Shown here: one piece after another, positions 1-6,215 of the stretch | Position numbering within the stretch: position 1 is the first letter of the stretch | Layout: every line of letters begins with the position of its first letter | DNA from: a virus | IMG/VR virus record: IMGVR_UViG_3300029397_000032 | Location: 1-40,006 of that record | Reading direction: 5' to 3' (one strand) | Length of the DNA stretch: 40,006 nt | Program-made: the position numbers and the translations under genes | The notes under the pieces: model-generated | What the model saw: the letters and a program-made list of their open reading frames with translations, nothing else | What the model was told of the DNA's origin: nothing | Database searches by the model: none

Positions 1-762
1 ATGAGCATCAAGCCCGAGACCATTGGCTCCGACATTGAGAAGGACGTTGACGAGGTGGTTGTTCCCGCCCAACTCCTCCACTACGACGATGCGAGGGTCA
101 TCGATCTATTTCACAAGATCGATAAGCTCGAACAGGCTGATCACGACAGCGCGGCTCGCATGCGCGGCTACGTACACCACATGTGCGGGAACATTGATCA
201 AGCGCTGGAATCGATTGGGCTGAAGAAGGGGGAGCCTGCGGACAACGCCGAGCAGGCTCTGCACGCGTGCGCCTTTTTGTCCAATTTGGGCTATGCATCG
301 GATGCCCAATTGCACTACAGCACGGCCGCCCACCCGCAAACTGGGAAGTTCACCCAAGCTCTTCCACTCGGGCTCGCAACCGGATCATTCCAGACGATGC
401 ACGAGTTTGTCGCACTCGCTCGCAAGATGAACCTGAGTAACTTGGATCGGGTGCCTGTCGACTCACTTGAAGATGCTGCGAGAATTCTGCGAAACGCCGA
501 AATCGACGACGCTCTTCTGGGCAAATTGATGAGTATCGTAGGCACTGTTTTGCGTGAACATGGCTTGATGTTCCACGGATCAGTTGGACTCGAGGTTTTC
601 GACGTTCCGGACGAAGCAACGACAGTCCGCCTCCGATATGACGTGAATGCTTCAACATCCGAAGCACTTGGCCTTGAGATGGCTTTTGTCGATAAGCTTA
701 CCGAGGACAATATCTTCTTGCCCCCGGAAGTGACCTTCTCCATCCAAGGGATTCACGCATGA
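1..762 (+). CDS. Hypothetical protein with TPR-like helical repeats
   Basis: The reading frame is open from the first base of the window, so the true start could lie upstream, although the ATG at 1 is plausible. The 253-residue product has no signal peptide or membrane segment. Residues about 40-140 look like paired helices of TPR type (repeated small/aromatic residues around HMCGNIDQALESIG and ALHACAFLSNLGY). The C-terminal 60 residues are acidic and beta-rich. Its stop overlaps the start of the HEPN-like gene (ATGA at 759-762), so the two are translationally coupled and probably act together. I do not recognise a family. Function unknown; a toxin-antitoxin or stress-response pair is only a guess. 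Confidence 0.7.
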   Translation: MSIKPETIGSDIEKDVDEVVVPAQLLHYDDARVIDLFHKIDKLEQADHDSAARMRGYVHHMCGNIDQALESIGLKKGEPADNAEQALHACAFLSNLGYASDAQLHYSTAAHPQTGKFTQALPLGLATGSFQTMHEFVALARKMNLSNLDRVPVDSLEDAARILRNAEIDDALLGKLMSIVGTVLREHGLMFHGSVGLEVFDVPDEATTVRLRYDVNASTSEALGLEMAFVDKLTEDNIFLPPEVTFSIQGIHA

Positions 763-1271
763 GCGTGACTTCCTTGGATTTGATGCCCGTCGTCAACAAG
801 GCACACCAAACAGCAGCCTGCGAAGCCGAATGGCGAGGCGTGTGCGCACGCGCCTACTACGCGATCTTTGACGACATCAAGACTTTCCACTGCAGCCTAC
901 CCTCTCCTGGCAATGCTCCAGGACACCTTACGGGCATGCACGAAGTTCTTCATGGGCAACTTCAGAATCCCGGCGTGAAGTCCGAAGATCCGCGACACGT
1001 CCTCTCGCGCAAGATTGGCATCATTGCCAAAAACATGCACTTGAATCGCATCAAAGCGGATTACAAGCGCGACGAAACAATGACCCTGCAGGATGCCAAC
1101 ACGAGCGTCCAGCAAGCAAATACGATTCTGGGCCTGCTTGCGGGTGGTCAGCCGCCACTGCCACCGCCCAAGCATGTTGTGTCTAGCAAGGGCAGCCAGT
1201 CACCTGACACCAAAATGCTTGACGGGGTCCCAAGGATCGGCGGCAAGCCCTCCCTCAAGGTCGTGAAGTAA
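759..1271 (+). CDS. HEPN-like domain protein
   Basis: 170 residues. The N-terminal helix carries RAYYAIFDD (31-39), very like the SRAYYAxFH helix of HEPN proteins, and RIKADYK (97-103) resembles the R-x-x-ADY motif near the end of that fold, followed by a helix of alternating Ala and Gln. HEPN proteins are helical, often RNases or nucleotide-binding partners in toxin-antitoxin and defence systems. The RxxxxH catalytic signature is not clear, so it may be inactive or only a structural relative. The last 40 residues (PPLPPPK onward) look disordered. It overlaps the upstream TPR-like gene by 4 bp and is followed by a strong terminator, so this is a two-gene operon. Confidence 0.65.
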   Translation: MSVTSLDLMPVVNKAHQTAACEAEWRGVCARAYYAIFDDIKTFHCSLPSPGNAPGHLTGMHEVLHGQLQNPGVKSEDPRHVLSRKIGIIAKNMHLNRIKADYKRDETMTLQDANTSVQQANTILGLLAGGQPPLPPPKHVVSSKGSQSPDTKMLDGVPRIGGKPSLKVVK

Positions 1272-1278
1272 GCAGATT

Positions 1279-1300
1279 GGCACCTACGGGTGCCATTTTT
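1279..1300 (+). terminator. Intrinsic terminator after the HEPN-like gene
   Basis: Perfect 6-bp stem GGCACC/GGTGCC (1279-1284 and 1289-1294) closed by a stable TACG tetraloop and followed by ATTTTT. It lies 8 bp after the HEPN-like stop codon and ends the two-gene operon. Confidence 0.85.
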
Positions 1301-1325
1301 GCAGGTCGACCACTATCACATCCGC

Positions 1326-1523
1326 TCAAAGCACCTCACCTACAAGCTTCAGCGCGTCATAGGCGCGTTCGCAGGTGAGGCCGGCGATTTTGAGTTTATC
1401 GGCATATTCGCCAAGCACATCAACAAGCGGGCCTACTGCCGCCCGCGCAGCCCCCCCCCCCACGTAGTAACGATACGATGGGAATCGCAACAACAGGGCC
1501 CACCAAGCATCCCTTCCCGCCAA
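1326..1523 (-). pseudogene. Relic of an i-spanin (Rz-like, DUF2514-type) gene end
   Basis: The minus-strand frame here ends with LGEYADKLKIAGLTCERAYD, close to the end of the intact i-spanin at 3210-3725 (LGEYADNLKVAGLACERSYD). About 60 bp of DNA align with roughly three quarters identity by eye, so this is a diverged homologue, not a recent duplication. Upstream the frame runs through an 11-base G run (minus strand) and loses all similarity; there is no membrane anchor or coiled coil. I read it as the 3' remnant of the spanin gene of another phage, left by recombination. No Shine-Dalgarno site is seen, so expression is unlikely. Confidence 0.6.
1451..1461. repeat. Homopolymer of 11 C
   Basis: Eleven consecutive C on the plus strand, inside the spanin relic. 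Such tracts slip during replication, so this may be where the old frame was lost. The rest of 1301-1600 holds no gene I can support. Confidence 0.85.
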
Positions 1524-1604
1524 TCCATGGGGGCCGAGCTAACCATCAACTAGCGCAGCCCAAACTTTCAACCTAATAGGTACAATTTCTGTTGCAAATC
1601 AGGA

Positions 1605-1633
1605 TTGACTCGCGTAGACTCCAGTACATTAAT
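1605..1633 (+). promoter_or_regulatory. Candidate sigma70 promoter for the XRE/ImmA pair
   Basis: TTGACT (1605-1610), 17-bp spacer, ATTAAT (1628-1633). The -35 has one mismatch and the -10 two mismatches to consensus. Transcription would start near 1640, immediately before the AAGGGG ribosome binding site of the XRE gene. Confidence 0.55.
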
Positions 1634-1652
1634 TGGGTTGAAGGGGTAAATC

Positions 1653-2048
1653 ATGGCACTTACTGAATTCGGAAAGACCGTTCGGAAGGCCCGAATCGAT
1701 ACGGGCCAGACCTTGCTGTCCATGGCCCAGGAGCTGGGCGTCACGGCATCGTTTCTGAGCGCAATGGAAACGGGGCGCAAGAAGATCAGTGCCGAGTGGG
1801 TTACGCGGATCACGGGATTTTTTGATCTCCACGGAGCGCCAATCCCAAACCTCGACACTTTGGCCGCAGCCTCAAACGAGGTGGTACCAGTGGACGGCCT
1901 GCCGCTCCAACACCAGCTCCTTGTTGCTGGCTTTGCAAAATCCCCATATAGCGCTGAGGAGTTGAAGGAGATAGCGGCCTTCTTGGAGCGCGTTAATTCC
2001 CGCAAAAACGACAAGGTGAAGCATGCGGTACCGGTTGAAGGGGAATAA
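1653..2048 (+). CDS. XRE-family helix-turn-helix regulator
   Basis: 131 residues. The N-terminal 65 residues form a classic five-helix XRE/Cro-CI DNA-binding domain: FGKTVRKARIDTGQTLLSMA, then LGVTASFLSAMETGRKKIS as the helix-turn-helix. The C-terminal part ends in a short helix ERVNSRKND. AAGGGG (1641-1646) sits 6 bp before the ATG. It overlaps the downstream ImmA-type peptidase gene by 26 bp. Such pairs are known from mobile elements, where the metallopeptidase cleaves or inactivates the XRE repressor (ImmR/ImmA of ICEBs1). It probably represses its own promoter. It is separate from the phage immunity region at 30.5-31.3 kb. Confidence 0.85.
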   Translation: MALTEFGKTVRKARIDTGQTLLSMAQELGVTASFLSAMETGRKKISAEWVTRITGFFDLHGAPIPNLDTLAAASNEVVPVDGLPLQHQLLVAGFAKSPYSAEELKEIAAFLERVNSRKNDKVKHAVPVEGE

Positions 2049-2493
2049 GGTGCATCACCTTAACGAAAGCGACATCCAAGAAACGGCTCGCCGCTTTTGC
2101 CGATACTTGGGAATCAATAACTTAACGCCCGGGAATTTTGCTCAATTTCTGGAGCAGCTATCACGCTACAAGATATGCATTGACCCCGTGGATGACGGTG
2201 AGTGGCCCTGGTTCGTTGAAGCCACGTGTGACCCTCGGGAATTTCACATCATGTTGCCGAATAGCACATATGAAGAGGCTTGCCGAGGTGACCACGCTGC
2301 CATTTCAACGCTATTCCATGAAATTGGTCACATCATTCTCGGCCACCGCGCCCTACTCCACAAAGCTGGAAGCGCCCCACCAACACGGGAAGAGGATGCA
2401 GAGTGGCAAGCAGATGAATTCGCAGCTTGTGTCGCACGCCGAATGAAAATTGTCCCGTGGCAATTGAGTTTTGACTTCGGCGGTGACAAATGA
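2023..2493 (+). CDS. ImmA/IrrE-family zinc metallopeptidase
   Basis: 156 residues. FHEIGHIILGH contains the HExxH zinc motif (His99, Glu100, His103), and the downstream helix AEWQADEFAACVA supplies the third ligand region typical of the ImmA/IrrE family. The family degrades partner XRE repressors. The start at 2023 lies inside the XRE gene, preceded by AAGGTG; an overlap in a different frame is usual for these pairs. There is no signal peptide, so it is cytosolic. Expected role: removing the upstream regulator on a stress or induction signal. Target and signal cannot be read from sequence. Confidence 0.85.
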   Translation: MRYRLKGNKVHHLNESDIQETARRFCRYLGINNLTPGNFAQFLEQLSRYKICIDPVDDGEWPWFVEATCDPREFHIMLPNSTYEEACRGDHAAISTLFHEIGHIILGHRALLHKAGSAPPTREEDAEWQADEFAACVARRMKIVPWQLSFDFGGDK

Positions 2494-2494
2494 A

Positions 2495-2526
2495 AAGACC
2501 CCAAGCGTTGCAGCGCCTGAGGTCTT
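2495..2526 (-). terminator. Hairpin after the ImmA gene, possible leftward terminator
   Basis: AAGACC (2495-2500) pairs with GGTCTT (2521-2526), with an inner GCG/CGC stem. On the minus strand the arm is followed by TTTT. It could stop leftward transcription that runs past the lysis genes. Moderate evidence only: the stem has internal loops. Confidence 0.4.
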
Positions 2527-2676
2527 GGGAAAATGTGAAGCTCAAAGGACTCCATGAGCCACACATCTTGATGCCGTGTAGCAACGGGATAGTAGGCTTT
2601 GAACAAGTCAACTGTCAACGTCAAGTTTCATGTTGGGGTTCGCACGTTGGATGCAAGAAACATCCAAGGAGTGAAC

Positions 2677-2802
2677 ATGCAACAAAACGCAGACGAGCAG
2701 GTCATCTATCGTATGACCATCACCGTCAAGGGCAAAGTGATCCGCCGCCCTAACGGTCAGCCGTTCCGGATTGTGCTGCGCAACAAGCAGCCGAAGCAGT
2801 AA
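2677..2802 (+). CDS. Small basic hypothetical protein (41 aa)
   Basis: ATG at 2677 is preceded by AAGGAG (2667-2672) at ideal spacing, so I prefer it to the in-frame ATG at 2599, which has no binding site. The product begins MQQNADEQVIYRM and ends in a very basic tail (KGKVIRRPNGQPFRIVLRNK). The alternating pattern suggests a small beta-sheet protein, perhaps nucleic-acid binding. No family recognised. A perfect hairpin follows directly. Confidence 0.6.
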   Translation: MQQNADEQVIYRMTITVKGKVIRRPNGQPFRIVLRNKQPKQ

Positions 2803-2810
2803 GAGAGGTG

Positions 2811-2841
2811 ACGCTCTGGGCTCCTAGCTCAGAGCGTTCTT
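2811..2841 (+). terminator. Intrinsic terminator
   Basis: Perfect 8-bp stem ACGCTCTG/CAGAGCGT (2811-2818, 2830-2837) with an 11-nt loop, followed by TCTTTATT. It lies 9 bp after the small gene. Confidence 0.75.
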
Positions 2842-2887
2842 TATTGCCAATCACAGATCCGCCCACCCGTTTCATCGGAGTGAAGAC

Positions 2888-3223
2888 ATGCGTTATCCAC
2901 TTGCAATCGTCGCAGTTGCGGCGGCAGCCGCTTCCGTCTGCAACGCTCACGCACAGGTTGCCAACCTCCCCATTTCCGACTTGGCATTGGTTATGACACC
3001 GGCTGGCCTACCTGCGGTTCAAGGAGTCATGCTCAACGATTCTGGGCAAAAGACGCGCCAAATTTTCGTTACCTTTGCCCTCCTCGATGCTGCCGGCACG
3101 CAGTTGGGGATCACTATGGCAAATACAACGGGACTTGAACCCGGGCAATCCTGGCGCTTCCAGGCTATGTCACCGTATCGGGACGTGACCACTGCAAAGG
3201 TGATCGAAGTCAAGGCGTACTAG
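2888..3223 (+). CDS. Exported hypothetical protein with FxLYD-like fold
   Basis: 111 residues. Residues 1-22 are a Sec signal peptide (MRYPLAIVAVAAAAASVCNA, cleavage after AHA). The mature part is about 85 residues of beta strands with LNDSGQKTRQIFVTFALLDAAG, the pattern of small immunoglobulin-like FxLYD/DUF3426-type domains that sit in the periplasm. CGGAG precedes the ATG by about 7 bp. It is convergent with the spanin gene and overlaps its 3' end by 14 bp. Probably a host-benefit (moron) gene expressed from the lysogen. Function unknown. Confidence 0.65.
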   Translation: MRYPLAIVAVAAAAASVCNAHAQVANLPISDLALVMTPAGLPAVQGVMLNDSGQKTRQIFVTFALLDAAGTQLGITMANTTGLEPGQSWRFQAMSPYRDVTTAKVIEVKAY

Positions 3224-3725
3224 CAGCTAAGGCATCATAACTGCGCTCGCAGGCGAGCCCGGCAACCTTGAGGTTGTCAGCATATTCGCCAAGCTCTCCC
3301 GCAGCGCCGTCAGTCCGGCGGAGCACGTCGACGAGCACATCGAGGGGGTCTCCACCAGGCTGACCCGAGCTTGCGCCGGCAGCGGCGGAATCGCTGGCGG
3401 CGCGACTTGCGGCGACGAGTTGATCAACTCGTGCGCGCAGGCGCTCAGCAGCAGCACCAGCAGCGCGAGCATCAGCACGGGCGACAGCAGCTTGTTTTGT
3501 GGCTTCATTGGCAATCTCCGATATTTGCTGGGCACGGCGCTGCTCCTCGATGCGCGCATCGTCCACAGCTTTTATCTGCACGCGTGCCGCATCGAGCGCT
3601 GCGGCTGTGCGCTCGGCCTGGTACGCCCTTGCATCGACTCGATGCTGCTGGAAGCGCCCTGCTCCGTACGACAGGCCCAGGGCCAGCAACACGGCCAGCC
3701 ACACGCGGGGATCGAGTAACGTCAT
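3210..3725 (-). CDS. Inner-membrane spanin subunit (i-spanin, Rz-like)
   Basis: 171 residues starting MTLLDPRVW. One N-terminal membrane anchor (WLAVLLALGLSYGAG) is followed by a long alanine-rich coiled coil (about residues 25-115) crossing the periplasm, and a C-terminal domain with GEYADNLKVAGLACERSYD, as in DUF2514 phage proteins. With the o-spanin it fuses inner and outer membranes at lysis. The start at 3725 overlaps the holin-like stop (ATGA). A separate o-spanin frame is nested inside it. A decayed copy of its 3' end lies at 1326-1523. Confidence 0.85.
   Translation of the reverse strand: MTLLDPRVWLAVLLALGLSYGAGRFQQHRVDARAYQAERTAAALDAARVQIKAVDDARIEEQRRAQQISEIANEATKQAAVARADARAAGAAAERLRARVDQLVAASRAASDSAAAGASSGQPGGDPLDVLVDVLRRTDGAAGELGEYADNLKVAGLACERSYDALAASTP
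3227..3508 (-). CDS. Outer-membrane spanin lipoprotein (o-spanin, Rz1-like), nested
   Basis: 93 residues, entirely inside the i-spanin gene in a different frame. It starts MKPQNKLLSPV, has a hydrophobic signal and the lipobox LLSAC (Cys about residue 24), then a proline-rich stretch (APPAIPPLPAQ), the hallmark of Rz1 proteins. GGAG lies about 8 bp before the ATG. The Cys would be lipidated and sorted to the outer membrane, and the protein would bind the i-spanin C-terminus. Embedded Rz1 genes are usual in lambdoid phages. Confidence 0.85.
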   Translation of the reverse strand: MKPQNKLLSPVLMLALLVLLLSACAHELINSSPQVAPPAIPPLPAQARVSLVETPSMCSSTCSAGLTALRESLANMLTTSRLPGSPASAVMMP

Positions 3726-3988
3726 GTCGTGCTCCTGCTTTTGAAGCGGCAGCGCAGTTCGAGTCGCCAGAACCCCCATAGCACGCCCATGGCCACCGCC
3801 ACATTCAGCGCGACCTCGGGCACGCTGTGGCATGCCCCCGGTGCGACCATGTTGCCCAGCGCCGCTGCGTTGACCAGCGCCAGCACCACCGCGCCGCCCG
3901 TGCGCGTGGGGACCTTGTGCGTGAGCACAGCCCACAGCGACCCCGCGAAAATGACGGCGTTGGCCGCCACGTTGATGGATGCGAGCAT
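3722..3988 (-). CDS. Small membrane protein, second holin or antiholin candidate
   Basis: 88 residues starting MLASINVAANAVIF. It has two or three hydrophobic segments (VAANAVIFAGSLWAVL, GGAVVLALVNAAALG, VALNVAVAMGVLWGFW) and a short basic C-terminus. GGAG is placed just before the ATG at 3988. It lies between the holin and the i-spanin and overlaps the latter by ATGA. Position and topology suggest a lysis-timing partner such as a second holin or antiholin. A longer frame upstream of this start is a shadow of the endolysin and holin genes. Confidence 0.65.
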   Translation of the reverse strand: MLASINVAANAVIFAGSLWAVLTHKVPTRTGGAVVLALVNAAALGNMVAPGACHSVPEVALNVAVAMGVLWGFWRLELRCRFKSRSTT

Positions 3989-3990
3989 GC

Positions 3991-4302
3991 TCACTCCTTC
4001 GCGCCAATCACGCGCCGGCGCACATCGTTGAGAATTTCCGGGATCTGCTGCATGGCGTTGTTCACGATCGCCAGACCGAAGACGGCTGCCGAAGCGACGG
4101 CCAGCATGTGCGTGTAAGAGCCCGGCACCAGAGCGAAGCGCTCGACGGCCGCGCCGCCGGCCAGGCAACCAATGCCGAGGCTGCTGACGAACGACAGCAT
4201 CCGCTGCCACCAGCTGCCGGGCAGAAACCGCAGGGCGATCACAGAGCCAAGCGCGGCCGCACCGCCCACTTTTGCGGCCACCACGATTTCCTGTTCCGTC
4301 AT
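3991..4302 (-). CDS. Holin
   Basis: 103 residues beginning MTEQEIVVAAKVGG, with three hydrophobic stretches (VGGAAALGSVIALRFL, MLSFVSSLGIGCLAGGAA, MLAVASAAVFGLAIV) and a charged cytoplasmic tail (DVRRRVIGAKE). These are class I holin features. It starts immediately after the endolysin stop. It would form the inner-membrane lesion that releases the endolysin, which lacks a signal peptide. Exact family not identified. Confidence 0.7.
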   Translation of the reverse strand: MTEQEIVVAAKVGGAAALGSVIALRFLPGSWWQRMLSFVSSLGIGCLAGGAAVERFALVPGSYTHMLAVASAAVFGLAIVNNAMQQIPEILNDVRRRVIGAKE

Positions 4303-4794
4303 TTACGCCGCCCCCTCGTTGCCGCCGCACATTAGGTAGCGCGCGCGCAGTTGTTCGAATGTGTGTTCGTGCTGGCCGTAGCCCGCCCCCGGCAGGCTGG
4401 CCCAGATATTTCGGCACTTGCCGATCGCGTCGCGCAGGCGGCCTGCCTGAATATCGGCCAATGCGCCGCGCTCGCGAATCTGCTGCAGGGCGATCGCGTC
4501 TTGCGATGCAGGGCTGAAATCCGGCAGCTTGAGCAAGCGCCTGTAGGGGTCGTACCACCGGGCCAGCAGCTGATAGCGCCCGGCTGCCGTGGACTTGATC
4601 CCCAGCCGCGGGAGATCCACCAGCACGCGCGGGTGATCGGCATAGCTGTTGAACAAGCGGCCTCCCACCAGGACGTCATACCCGTGGTCGCGCGTTGACT
4701 GTCGCCCGTCGTCAGTGCCCTCGCTGAATCCGAGCATGTCGAGAAAGGCGGCCACGTTCTGTCCACCCAGCAGAGCCGGGTCTGTAAATGGCAT
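4303..4794 (-). CDS. Endolysin, lambda R-type lytic transglycosylase (GH104)
   Basis: 163 residues starting MPFTDPALLGGQN. The sequence matches the lambda R pattern closely: FLDMLGFSEGTDDGR (catalytic Glu in SEGT), HGYDVLVGG, STAAGRYQLL, LPDFSPASQDAIALQQI, NIWASLPGAGYGQ. It cleaves the MurNAc-GlcNAc glycosidic bond of peptidoglycan by transglycosylation. There is no signal peptide, so export needs the holin. CGGAG supports the start at 4794 instead of the longer frame. Here the endolysin precedes the holin genes in the transcript, the reverse of lambda. Confidence 0.92.
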   Translation of the reverse strand: MPFTDPALLGGQNVAAFLDMLGFSEGTDDGRQSTRDHGYDVLVGGRLFNSYADHPRVLVDLPRLGIKSTAAGRYQLLARWYDPYRRLLKLPDFSPASQDAIALQQIRERGALADIQAGRLRDAIGKCRNIWASLPGAGYGQHEHTFEQLRARYLMCGGNEGAA

Positions 4795-4811
4795 GGTTGC
4801 TCCGAGGAAAG

Positions 4812-4832
4812 AAAAACCCGCCGATTGGCGGG
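4812..4832 (-). terminator. Terminator-like hairpin upstream of the lysis genes
   Basis: CCCGCC/GGCGGG stem (4817-4822, 4827-4832) with a GATT loop; on the minus strand it is followed by TTTTT. It lies 17 bp before the endolysin start, so late transcription must read through it. Confidence 0.7.
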
Positions 4833-4962
4833 TGTGGAGAGGCAAGAAAGACGGCACAAAACGTTGCAAATGGCCGTGTTTTGTTTGCGGTGTACGACCT
4901 AGAATCCAGCCGCGCCCTCTAACTGGAAGGGCAACAGCAAAAACAACATTGAAGGGGGTCCC

Positions 4963-5232
4963 ATGCAAGCTCTCCGCATTGCAGCTCTATCGGCGCTCAC
5001 GGCCGTGGCGGGCTGCGCAACACTTGGCAACAACGAAGAGCCGATCGCCTGGCGCATGGAGCGCGCGGAGCACGCAGCGCGTGTCCGTGTATTCGAGTGT
5101 CGTGACGCGGTGGCTCGAGGCGATCGCTCCGACTGCAAGCCGGAGATTGCCGCGCTCGCGAAGGTTGAAGCCGCGCGCCGTTACACCACGTACTCAGACG
5201 TCAGCAACATCGGCAGCATGCATATCGAGTAG
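4963..5232 (+). CDS. Small lipoprotein, opposite-strand moron
   Basis: 89 residues. MQALRIAALSALTAVAGC is a lipoprotein signal with lipobox AVAGC (Cys18). The mature part is charged, with two further Cys (FECRDAVARGDRSDC). AAGGGGG lies just before the ATG. It faces opposite to all surrounding late genes, fitting a moron with its own promoter; a possible -10 (TAGAAT, 4900-4905) is weak. Its stop abuts the convergent tail gene at 5233. Phage lipoproteins often alter the surface or exclude superinfecting phages; here that is inference. Confidence 0.65.
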   Translation: MQALRIAALSALTAVAGCATLGNNEEPIAWRMERAEHAARVRVFECRDAVARGDRSDCKPEIAALAKVEAARRYTTYSDVSNIGSMHIE

Positions 5233-5928
5233 TCAGATATTCGACACGTCGATGAGCAGCACTTGCCGCGAGCGCTGATCTACAAATAGATCGCCGCCGC
5301 CATTCCCGCCAACTGCGTTCACGAGAATTTGCGTCCAGCGCATCCGGACGCCATTGGGCAATGCGCGCAACCCCTCTCCGCACGAGATTGCGAATTCGGA
5401 TACCCAATAATAGGTATCCATCCGCTCCATGGATAAAACCACTGCATACGTACCCGGTGGGAGGCCCGTATAGTCGTTGTAATCAGTCAGCGTGTAGGGC
5501 TGCCCACCCACCAACGTAAATGCCCCGACAGGGTTGAAATATTTGTAGTTCGAATCAAAGGTGCAAACACCGTCGCCGCGAAACACTTGGAGGCCGATGC
5601 CGTGCGGGACGGCAGGGACCTGGTCGAAGATGTAGTAAGTAAGAGCCGTGCCGTCCCAATCCGTCGTGGTATTCACGCAAAGACGGAACGTCCAAGTGGC
5701 TCCGTTTTGCCGAACATCCCCCAGTGCAACTGCATAGTTGGCTCGCACAGCAATGATCGGCGCCACACCATTCGCACTAACCTCCGCCATCCTGAATGCA
5801 CCGAGATACCCATCAGGGGTCGGCGCGGACGGCATCACCTGACCCGTGGCGACAAGGCCCAGATTGACGTAGTTCTCGTCGATCTGAAGGACACCACCTG
5901 TATTGAAAGCCTGAAATCCTGCCGGCAT
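5233..5928 (-). CDS. Tail-tip-associated hypothetical protein
   Basis: 231 residues beginning MPAGFQAFNTGGVLQIDENY. It is rich in Tyr, Gly and Thr and strongly beta-patterned, with no signal or membrane segment. The start at 5928 overlaps the stop of the upstream 95-residue gene (TAATG), which favours it over the longer frame. Being last in the J-tip gene set, it is probably a virion accessory such as a receptor-binding or tip-decorating protein. A similar opening (M-P-x-G-F-x-x-F-x-x-x-G) is common in small proteins downstream of gpJ. No specific family recognised. Confidence 0.7.
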   Translation of the reverse strand: MPAGFQAFNTGGVLQIDENYVNLGLVATGQVMPSAPTPDGYLGAFRMAEVSANGVAPIIAVRANYAVALGDVRQNGATWTFRLCVNTTTDWDGTALTYYIFDQVPAVPHGIGLQVFRGDGVCTFDSNYKYFNPVGAFTLVGGQPYTLTDYNDYTGLPPGTYAVVLSMERMDTYYWVSEFAISCGEGLRALPNGVRMRWTQILVNAVGGNGGGDLFVDQRSRQVLLIDVSNI

Positions 5929-6215
5929 TAGTACACCCCCACATACACGGTTACGGACTGCGCTCCGCCCCCAGCGGCGAACGACCAACTGACGGTCGTC
6001 CCTGAGATTGAAATCTGGGGCAATGTCACCGCCCCTCCCGCCACGTGCCAGCCGGTTTGCACCACATAGAACGGTGTGCCTCGAGACAATCCAGGAAGGT
6101 TGATCGAGCCCGAACCGGTGCCAGTGTTAAGAACGCCGACGATGGCACCCATCCGATCAGTGAGCCGAACGATCGGACGCCCCGACGCGTCATATACCTC
6201 GAGACCTACAGGCAT
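5928..6215 (-). CDS. Small tail-tip-associated protein
   Basis: 95 residues beginning MPVGLEVYDASGRPIVRLTDR. It is Gly/Ser/Thr-rich and beta-patterned and ends SVTVYVGVY. The ATG at 6215 overlaps the gpJ stop (TGATG); a GTG codon directly before it is a less likely start. The opening resembles small proteins encoded after gpJ in many siphophages that carry an evaluated-in-context tail motif (GLEVxDxxGxxxL). Likely virion-associated. Function unknown. Confidence 0.7.
   Translation of the reverse strand: MPVGLEVYDASGRPIVRLTDRMGAIVGVLNTGTGSGSINLPGLSRGTPFYVVQTGWHVAGGAVTLPQISISGTTVSWSFAAGGGAQSVTVYVGVY

Noticed and set aside
1290-1553. 87-residue plus-strand frame in the accessory gap
   Set aside because: Begins inside the terminator region, low complexity, and opposes the spanin relic.
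3722-4558. 278-residue frame ending with the second holin-like protein
   Set aside because: Only the last 88 residues look like a protein; the rest overlaps endolysin and holin genes out of frame.
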